Shown: positions 1-11,000 of the stretch, in pieces
How the letters are laid out: every line of letters begins with the position of its first letter
Position numbering within the stretch: position 1 is the first letter of the stretch
Assembly: GCF_021869535.1 (NCBI RefSeq)
Contig: NW_026262712.1
Span: 97,910,140 to 97,974,139, forward strand
Length of the DNA stretch: 64,000 nucleotides
Reading direction: 5' to 3'
From: Mytilus californianus
Lineage: Eukaryota > Mollusca > Bivalvia > Mytilida > Mytilidae
Notes under the pieces: generated by a model
What the model saw: only the letters and a program-made list of their open reading frames with translations
Databases searched by the model: none
What the model was told of the DNA's origin: nothing
Translations under genes and position numbers: made by a program

Positions 1-222
1 GGGTAGCAGGTAGTTGAGAAATGATGAGCTCCTGGGTAGCAGGTAGTTGAGAAATGATGAGCTCCTGAGTACAAGGTAGTTGAGAAATGATGAGCTCCTG
101 GGTAGCAGGTAGTTGAGAAATGATGAGCTCCTGGGTAGCAGGTAGTTGAGAAATGATGAGCTCCTGGTACAAGGTACCAGAGAAATGATGAGCTCCTTGG
201 TACCAGAGAAATGATGAGCTCC
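1..222. repeat. 33-bp minisatellite, about 7 copies
   Basis: A 33-bp unit containing TAGTTGAGAAATGATGAGCT is repeated five times at 1-165, then degenerates to 32- and 25-bp versions in which AGGTAGTTG becomes GGTACCA. All three plus frames have stops in every unit, while all three minus frames stay open. The array runs off the left edge, so its full length is unknown. Confidence 0.97.
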
Positions 223-3200
223 AGATCAAGTTTGTAGTATCATGTTTACTTGCTGCATAACATGTTACAACATACCTGTAATTAATATGGTTAAAGCTGG
301 TTTAGCTACTTATAAAACCAGGTTTAATCCTTCATTTTCTACATAAGGAAATGCCTGTTTTAAGTCAGGAATATGACAGTTGTTTTCCATTCGTTTGATG
401 TGTTTTAGTTTTTGATTTTGCAATTTGATAAGAGACTTTCAAGGGACATAAAGGCAATGAAATCTTTGCTGATTTTAAACGCAAAATAATTTTAACATAT
501 GACCTTCTTACAATCTTGTAATGTTATACAGGATAAAAATATTTAAATATCCTCAAATAATCATGTTGTTATGCTGCAACAAAGTCAAAAATAAAATAAA
601 TAAAAATTCGAAAAATAAACATTTATTTCTATATCTGTATAAAATAAATTACTAAAATTCTACTTACAATATGTTACATATATATGATAATTATTGCACA
701 TCACAAGTATTATATTCAACACTACATGAACAATTATCAGCCTTTCAAACACATATCCCTAATCAAAAGAATAATTCTTTTTAGGAAATAAAGTCATATC
801 AAAATTAACATCTAATCAAACCTTGGGATTTTTTTTATATATACTACTTCACCATACTGAATAAAAGAGGGACGAAAGACACCAGAGGGACAGTCAAACT
901 CACAGATCGAAAACAAGGGAATCATTAATTGTCATTTCCAAAACATTACGTAAAATATTCCTGATAATATTTTTAATGATTTTAAAATATTTTTTGTTAT
1001 TCATATGACAATTTTATGTTCTATTTGTGGTATTAATGGGCATGTAGTTTAACCCCCACAGTGGCCCATACCATGAAATATATTTCCAAAACTAGACAAC
1101 CTAATAATAGTTGTAGTAGGTTTGGTCCAAATGGGTCCAATGCTTAAGAGAAGATTTTTTAATAAGTTTAAATGATACACCTGAAGAGAAAAGAATTGGT
1201 TACATGTACATAAATACATATGTTAAGGATGTTTCCTACTCTGGTTTTTGACTTTTTGTCAGATATTCTGAATCCTGTAGTTTAATCCTTGTGGCGCCTA
1301 TAAAAATTTTGCCCACTAATCCCTACTTTTCTTTTCACAATTGTATTTCATATAGTTTAAAAAGCTATTTTTGAAAATCTTATAAAATCCTTGTTATTTT
1401 TTCATAGTTTTGTAAAGAAAAAAGGTGCCAATGTTAAGTGCATGAAGAATCTAGATGTGAATGAAGAATCTAGAGAGAATCATTTCCCGCCAAATTTTCA
1501 ATTGATTATATCTCAAAAACAAGGACACCGACCTGTCATTATTTTCTACTTTTTAAGTTCCGCTATTTATATATTATCAATTTATAACAGTCTTTTAAGA
1601 ATCTTGTTATTCTGAAACAGAGGAGTTAAAATGGTAAAATTGTTTTAAAAAAAAACCAGTGATGAATTACGTTCATTAATATCTTTGATATATTATATTT
1701 CATCAAACATCTCTGACATTCTTTCAAGTTACTTTCATGTGTGACTTTATATAATAAAGAAAAATACAACCTCAGTACAAATATTAAGAACATCAAAATA
1801 TGTCTTGAATATATTATACTATAAATGTTACAGAGCTTCTATAAACTGATTCAACTGAATTAAACACTTATAAATATGGCCATTAATTAATCATATTTCA
1901 TTATTAAAATGATATAGGATATAAATAAATGTCAATTAAAATACTGTTAATATATTATGCTAAATCATCATTAAAGCTGTTTAATACAGTACATTTTGTT
2001 GATAACGAAATGCGTACCAGTAATTAGACCTGTCTGTTATAGATCAAATCAAAGTGTCCTACAAAAGTACAATTCTTGACATACTATTTAAAATTTTGAG
2101 AAACACCAAAATACAGAAAAAACTCAACCTTTATAGCACTTGTAATTTTTAACCAATTAATAACAGATATATATGAAATCATATTCAGATTCAGACAAAT
2201 GTTGATACAAATATTCATATGGGCACTACATTTTTCTAGAAAATCAGTTCAAGAAAAGTAAAATTATCTGTCAATACCCATAAGTTTTTGGCAAGAAATC
2301 TGTGAATGTTACTTTTAAAATCAGTATTGGAAACTTTGGTAAGGTTCAAATCAATTGTTAAATATAATATCATAAAGATTCTGTCAGATGTTGTATACTG
2401 AGTCAAAGACCCTCATTTCTCCAACTTGACCTTAACTTATAATAATTATACTGGTCCTTACTCCAATATTTTAAAGGTAATTTATAATCTACTCTATTAG
2501 TCAATGAAATATAAATGTTACATGTGGCATATTCATAAATAAGGCAATCTGTATTGTAACCTATAGCTGTAATCAAATGTTAAAACAATTTGGCCTGATT
2601 TATGATAAAACAATAATCGTAAGTAAACAAATTAGTGCATATGTCTTTTAAAAAATGTCCTTTACAAGAATTAAAATATTATTAAACAGCACTTACAGTT
2701 ATTGGAACTGAAACAGATTTTTAAACTAAAAAATTTTACTTATTGGATAAAAGTTTCTCCTTCAGTCTCCGTTCCCTTCCCCTCCTCTCCTTCCGTTATT
2801 CCCTTTGTGCCAATTAACTGACCATAACTGCTTTGAAATAATGTGTGTCTTCTCTTACCACATGCAGTCTCCAAATAATATAAGCTGAAATTGCTGATTC
2901 CATGTTTTGATATAGGAAACGTAAAACCCACTTAGATCTAAATTTAAAATAGTAGGTACATGTCATGTAGAAGAATCAGTGGAAATCTGGTGAAATTATA
3001 TAAATTTGTTGTTTTCGAGGAGATGCTGTTTAACAAATTGAAATAAGCAAAAAAAAAAGTCAATGTTTGGGTATGGCACACACCCCAAAATCACTCTGTG
3101 AAATAGCAGGTACACAACTTAATGTCCTGTAAACGATTCTGTTAGTTCTATCAAACATTTTTTAAGTGATTGCGGATTAAGAAAGTATGACAAAGGGGAT

Positions 3201-5086
3201 GAGGATTATGATGCAAAACGACAGAAGTGATCCCTGTGTGTCTCTTGTGATAGCTGGACACTGTCAGGCAACACAATAACTATTGCAAGATTAGCAGCAC
3301 TACACGTCGGAGAATTAGTTCTGACAGCATAATTTTAAGAATTCCCCCTCCCCCTTTTTGTATAGTCTAAGAACCTACAGCATTTGTCTAGTTTACTTAT
3401 TTTGATTCTTTACAAAAGTATAATATGTTTAATCTGCAATTGAGAAAGTTAAAATGTTTTATAATTATTAGACAATAGGTTTTACATTTTAGATTGATTC
3501 TTAAGATTATATTTCCCTTGCAAATAATAATTTTATGGCATAAAAATATACCGATATCCTATTAAATATCAGTCTGAGCAAATATGAGGCACATTTAAAA
3601 AAGAAAAACAACAGGTCTTGTTTCAACTTAAACTCCATAGTGAAAATGTTTTTGCAGCATTGAGTACTACAATCTCTTCTGTAATTCTTAGTCTGCAGAA
3701 AGTCAATTAACAGTATACTAGGATAACATAAGGGTCAGTCAGACCAAGTATGGTAAACAAAATTGCCAATGGTTTAAGTGAAAAGGAAATTTCACTGTTT
3801 TCTTTGTGTTTTTTATTTATTTATTTTTTAAACTACTCAATTTCCCCCAATAAATAAGCAGTATTACTATCAATTCTGGTTCCTGTGAACTGATGCATTG
3901 GCAGTTATTCCTGTTTTAAATTATTCAGATACATGTACATAAATGGGTAACATTTTGTTCCCCAACAGAAGTTGGAGTAAAATCAGGTGTAATCAAGTTA
4001 ATAAACAAAATAGAACTGTAAATATATAATTTGATTTCATACTAATATGAGAAATTATATTAGGGTGTAGGGATGCAGGCTTTCTTATTTAAATAATATT
4101 AGATGAAAATGAGACAAGTTTAAGTTATATCTTCCTTTTCTTGAATGTTTGACCATAATGCCATTACATTTCAAACTTAATATCTAAAGTTATCACAATA
4201 TAAAAAAGCTACTGGCCAATATTAAAAATAAAATTCAAAGAGACTAAAAATTTACATTCGATAAAATCTATTCAATAAAATATCAAAATATCTTCCTTAA
4301 AAAGTAAATGTTATAAATTCATACTTACTTTGTTTAATCTTCATTTTAAAATACTTACTAAAGAAATTCATTCGTTTTGAAGATATAAGATACTGACAAA
4401 GATATAAGACCTGTTGTTTGCAAAAACATTTCCAATGTCTTGTAAAATCTCAGGAAAAGTGTTACATCTAGTATGTTTTGTGTTTGCACTTTAAATAATC
4501 CAGTGTGCACATTTATATTTCCATTATACAATATAGTACTGTATTTTATTGTGTACTAAAATCCAACTATAACATGACATCATATTCCTACAATGTTGAA
4601 TACATATTGTAACACTTGTTACTTCATCTTCCTTTAAACATTAAAAATACAATAAAAACAATAATGTAGATAATGTGTCCATATCATTAGGAGTATAGTA
4701 TAATCTTTCATGTGTCTAATATAACTAATTTTCGACTGTACCTTTTTTTACTTCATAGCTTATAAAATTCAGTTCAAAACTGGCCTCCCTTAGTACTTTG
4801 AATGCACCATTTCTTTATATCTGAGTATAAAATAAATAAAACATTGTATGCCATATACCAACTTAAAAAAAAAAAAACAAAAAAAAAACAGAAATTATTG
4901 GATGTCTTTACAACCTTCTTTAATTATTTATGAAGACATTTTAACCAACAATTTCCAAGTTTGTACATTTACAAATCTGAACACGGAAATTTTTTGGAGT
5001 AAATAACCCTACTTGTCATCTGACCCCAAGTTTGCAGGTACAAGGAAGTTGAGGTAAAATAATTATTTTTGTCCTACATGTTAATA
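223..5086. other. AT-rich non-coding stretch, 3' flank of the nuclear-protein gene
   Basis: I see no convincing gene here. It lies downstream of the stop codon at 5087 of a minus-strand gene, so its right part is probably 3' UTR; a minus-strand AATAAA lies near 4543. It contains fragments of mussel interspersed repeats at about 345-440 (the AAGTCAGGAATATGACAG family) and 868-925 (GAGGGACGAAAGAC family, also at 45190). A 26-base segment near 2870 is bounded by AG and GTAAGAG on the minus strand but is too short to call an exon. Confidence 0.6.
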
Positions 5087-8000
5087 CTACTGTATAGAAC
5101 AGTTCTGTTTTGTTTCACTAATTCTAGTCTGAACATTGTTAATGGCACTGTGACATGTCTTAGTGAATCCTCTTCCTGTATTTAACAACCTGAAAAGTAA
5201 AGTAATTATATGTAATTTTCAATGAAATAAACATAGTTACTTATATAGAGGACATGATCATGGAAATAGACCGCCATTGGGACATAAGAAGTCAGTTGAA
5301 TAGTGATAATGCCCTAGCATACAGCCAAACATAATTAATCTACGTTTAGAAACAAAATAAGTGGCTCTTAAAGGAGACGTGACACAATTTGTTTTTTTTT
5401 TTTTTTTTTTTTTAATTAATTAATTTATATTGGTCAAAAAACATATTTTAATAAATGTTTCTTGTCAAAACCTCATTAAACGGCCTTTTTATGGTCAAAC
5501 AATCCAGCGCTTGTCGTAATCTTTGATTTTTAATTAGATATCGGTCACGTGATCGTGATGACGTCAGTGGATCCAAGCTGAGAAAATGTCTCAATAGGGA
5601 CGAAATCGATCACATTTCTGCATAATTAAACAATGGACGGTGTTGACAGCAGTTTTCAAGAAAACTCTCAAACTTTAGATATTCGACCGTATCAGTTTGA
5701 GCCGTTACTTGTTGAAAATAATCAAGTAGAAGATATAAATTCGTTATCCGAAGAGTCCGACATTGACGATCTTTCAAGCAATGCCGATCGCCTTGTAAAC
5801 ACAAATTGGTTCGTATGATAAATATATTTGAAACCCAACACTTTCAGTGTTTTATTAATGGCAGATGCATTTATAACAATTAAGAAAATATAAATTTCTG
5901 ATTTTTTACGATTAATATATCCATCGAAAATAGTTTGGTTCACTCTGCCCACAGGGGTACCCCTGTGCTCTGCCCTGGAACAACGCACAGGCACTATATA
6001 TACATCGACGTTTTTATTCTTCTGAAATACAGTTGCAGCTTCACTTATATACGACATTACGAACTGTCAAAAATAATAAATGGGCAGTGGGAAGAAAATA
6101 TTATCCATGTTATATTGTATAAACAAAACACCTGAAGAAGTTTTGGGGTAAACCAGTCACTAGACGTTCTGTCAATAGTAATAAAATTTTGGCAATGGGA
6201 AGAAAATAGTGTCCATATATACTCTTTTATATATATATATATATATATATTATTAGATTTGATGAGCATAAAATACCAATGTATATATGCATTAGACATT
6301 ACCACATTTATATGATATATTGTTTTTTTTTTTATAGAGTTTAATTCAAGATAAATATACCTCCACAATCAATTCATTTGAATGGGGACACATAGTTCCC
6401 CCCCCCCCCCCCCCCCCTTTATCCTGGGTTAGGATCCGCACCTGCTTATGATCAACCTTGGCCAAAAGTATATTTGTGAAACATACTCTTGCGTTTTAAC
6501 ATTTTCTATATTGTGTTATGTGTACTGCTAGTTTCATATAAATAAGTTTTTGTCTTTCCATGTTATAGGTGTGATTGTGGAAACTGCCATTCCATGACAA
6601 CAGCAGATGAATGTGTATGCTGTTCAGACATATCAGCTGTAAGCTATTTAATGCAACCAGATGACTTAAACTGCATCACAGAGCATGAGATCTTTATTGC
6701 AAACTGCTTAAACCGTCATGTGTTGCAAGTCAGCATGTATGATACATGGAGCATGTTGGTCCCTTTGACGACAATGAACCCATCAATGAGTAAGTTTTGA
6801 AATAAGTCATGATAGTAGTAGGCTAGGTTCTTGTTCATGATGTACCAATTTCAAATTAGTTATTGTTTTATTGATCCATGTTCATGATGATCATTCACTG
6901 TTTTCAAGACAATACTAGTGACTTCAACATTTTTAATTGTACATAGAGTAAGTACAATCATTGACCATTTAATAAAGAAAATAACATGAATTAAATAATA
7001 ATTTAATATCACAGATAAATTCATAATTCAAATATCACAGATACAATTTGTTTATACATAATATATTTCAAAGCATATTGAACATGTAGAAAGGCCCAAG
7101 TTCTTTCGTGTCATTATAATAATATACATAGGTAGAAAATATATACATGGCAGTACACCTTAGGTAATATTTATCAATCCTAAATATTTCTTTTTAACCT
7201 TAATACAGTACAAAATGACAGGTACAACGGAATTGAAATGTTTCGGTCTTTCGAAAATGAAAAAAAAAATAATGTTAATAAGAAATTTTTTCTTTCTAAC
7301 TTACATTGTATGCTTGATGAATATATTAACATATCAGTTTAGAGTAAGGTATTGAAAGTTGTATATGAATATAATTGATGTTTTGTTTTGTAGGAAATAT
7401 AGGTTTATGGCATATAGAAGATTTGTGCAGTGGATATGGCATCGCCTTGGACGTCACAACAGAAAGATCTTGCCTGCATGTGTTGTGAAAAAAATTAGGG
7501 ACAGTTTCCCATCTGAAGAATACTGTGGCTTCAAATATGCAGTTGTATAAATTAAGTTTGGACTGATTACTTTTTGTAACTATTTATTCTGAATGAAACA
7601 CTTTTATTAATAAAACATTGACTTTTTGTTTTTGCACAGTAGATCCTGTTTTAAAGAATAAATAAAATAATAAAGGTGTACCTTATAACAAGTTTTTGTT
7701 TTTCAATGCTAAACAAAAAATCAAGGTTGACATTCCTTCACAATAATCAACATGAAAAAAGCCTGCAAAACTCATCAATATAATTCACATGTAAAAGTTT
7801 ACAGTGAACATCCACTGCATATCATACAAAATCATTACACTTGTTCTGACATTCTTCCCGTAGAACAATCTAACTGCTGGTCAAATGGATTTTTTTTTGG
7901 ATTTATCATAAGACTAGGAAAACAAATTGATGTTAACACCCGCCCCTCGAAGATTATAGATTTCCTTAATAATTTCCAATGTGCATACAACATCTAACTG

Positions 8001-11000
8001 TTCTCAATAATTTTCTTCTATCGCTGAAATCTGGACCTGTGTCTCTCAATGAGGTCTGCCTTTTGGAATGGCTCGAATGTCTGCGTTAAACTGACTGGAA
8101 AGTGGTTTTGAAGAATCTGTACATCCCCTGCAGCATTTGAATATGAAGAGCAGTCATGTTCCCTTCTGGAAACAACAGCTTGCTTGATCAGCAAAACATA
8201 ATCTACAAAAAAATAGTCAATATTATTTTCAAATTTTGTGCACTGCAAGTATTACATTGTTATTCTTAATTTTTACTCAATAAAAATGAATTGATGTATT
8301 GAGTGTTTTACTGACATCCTTTAGCAAAGCCTGTACAAGCTGTGATCACTTGGTTAAAAAATATGTTAGCTCTTTGTTGCATACCATACAATATGTCTGT
8401 TAAATTGTTTTATGTGAATGATGTTGTTTAAAATTAGGCCAATAGTTTCTCAATTTAATTGATTCATATTTTTGATGTCAGGGCTTTTTTAAGCTGATCA
8501 TACAGTATTGTTTCCTCATTGTTGAAGGCTGTAAGGTTGTCTGTAGTGCTTACATACCAGTGGCGGATCCAGAAATTTTCATAAGCGGGGGCCCACTGAC
8601 TGCCTTAGAGGGGGCCCGTTCAAGTCATGCTTCAGTGATTCCCTATATAATCAATCAAATTTTTCCCAAAAAAGGGGGGCCTGGGCCCCTGCCCCCCCCC
8701 CCTCCCCTAAATCTGCCTCTGTATACACTTCATATTAATTTCGATGGATAGCTGTCTCATTTGCAATCATACATCTTCTTATCTTTTTTAATAACCACAA
8801 CTTGGATTTTAATACATACCATATGTAGCTGGTGAAGGTCTGGATTTAACTACAGCTTCTTTGCCTTTCTTTGCTTTGGGAAAAACCATGCTGAAGCATT
8901 GCACACCATCTTTTGTATAAGCTCTATCTCTGTTGCAGTTCTCATTGTAGTGCAATGCTGCAACACACAATCTGAAAGTGATTTACAACATTTATTAGTC
9001 GAGATGTTCAAAATAAAAATAAGTTTTGTTAGGTTTAAAATTAATAAAATTTAAATTTCAAACAACAAATAAAATTAGATATTTACCATGCAAGCATAGA
9101 TGAGTAGAAAAAGTGGGTGCTCTTTGGTGCAAAGTTGTTCACCACAGAATGGAAAACCTCCAAGGCATAGGTCTGGTATACTGGGGATAACTTTGGCACA
9201 TCTGTCATAAGGTATTTGCTCTCAACAACAGCTTTCATTCTCTTATATGGCACAGAACCTAAAATAACAATTTTAGATAACCTTTAAAAAAATGTATATT
9301 TAGTAGCTCAAAAATAATTGCAGAATAATGTATCATAAATATATCAATTGGAACAAGAAAGACAAATCTTGTTAGAAATGATAAGGGAAATAACTCTGTT
9401 ACTAGTCTACTTATAACAAAGGCACCTGTGTCCAACTAACTTTATAATTTTTGCTGACGGAAATAAAGGTATAAGTACACTGTTTTAGTGTTTTCAATAT
9501 CTTTCATTAAATGTTTCAAGTGTTGTTTCTGTAAAAAATATTAAGTCCAAAAACTGACATGGATATTGTGCTTGTCTACCTAAATTCATCATTTACATGT
9601 CTTTCTTTTTAAACAAATAATATATACCAGGTACATTTAATTTAATATAAATACCTTCTACAAGCCATTGACGGTCTTGCGATAATTCGCCATGGTCACA
9701 CTTTGGATAGATGCTGGAATGCCCTTCATGCTTGTTGCACATGTGGTTCATGATGGACAACCACTTGGCTGCTTTCAAATCCCCATCCATTCCACAAGAA
9801 GAGCAAATCCAGTATATATGGTTTACAATGGATTTAATCCATGGGCGGATGTCTTTGCCTCCACTCTTTTTTGCTGCAGCTTCTAACTTCTTTGAAACAC
9901 CTGTAATTTGAAATAAGAAAGAAAATATTAAAAACTATGTCTAAAATGATAACATAAACATTAACAATTAGGGTAAACGGCTCACAATAATAAATGAATT
10001 ATTTTTTTGTGACAAAACAAGGCTTTGTATTCATCACATATGCTTTTGATAACTATGGACCCTCTGTTGAAACTGACTATACAGGTATGGGCTTTGCTTA
10101 TTGTTGAAGGCTATCCATTACTGGGAACTATAGTTGTTAATTTTATAGTCCGTTAGTCTCTTGTGGAGAGTTGTATTCTTGGCAATCATAACACATCCTC
10201 TTTTTTATAATTATGCATGCTGAAGTGAAATTTTCAAAATAGAACATAGGTACCATTAAAACATTTAATCCCGCTGCAAATGTTTGCACCTGTCCTAAGT
10301 CAGGAATCTGATGTACAGTAGTTGTCGTTTGTTTATGTAATTTATACGTGTTTCTCGTTTCTCTTATTTTTATATAGATTAGACCGTTGGTTTTCCCGTT
10401 TGAATGGTTTTACACTAGTAATATTGGGGCCCTTTATAGTTTATATACTACTCCCAGGTCTGTATCAATTGGATTTTTTTCCATTATCTAAGTTAAAACT
10501 ATATTATTCAGCTTCATGTCTTATGCAATATAAAGGCTTGCATACATAGACTAGCCAAAATATTTGTTTTTCATTCAAGTCACCTTTTGCATATTTCACC
10601 TCAATAACCTTGCATCAATGGTCTATCATTTTGATAGTATGACTTGGCATCTCTTCACATTTTTTTTTATAAAGAAATAAAATGATTTTCCATAACTAAA
10701 TAAAATAATAAGGGTAAATAATAAAAACTTAATTGCAATACACCTTTTATACATGCCTAATTTTTATTAGAATCTATGTACATGCACCTACTGCAGGTTA
10801 TGTTTTAGTTATGGAGACTGACAGGCATTTAAATTTTTAATTTTCCAGGGTTTTTTTTAATTCTTTTCTTACTTTAAAAACATTTCTTCTTTATTGTCTA
10901 TTCATTTTGCTTATTATACACCATTCTTTACAAAGTAAATTCAGCAACCCATTATTTCCTATCCCCCCCTTTTTAAGCTGCACTGTCAGTCCTTTTTTCT

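Noticed and set aside
5610-6057. Minus-strand open frames overlapping the P2X7-like first exon
   Set aside because: Antisense shadows without recognisable motifs; the plus-strand exon fits splice sites and family.
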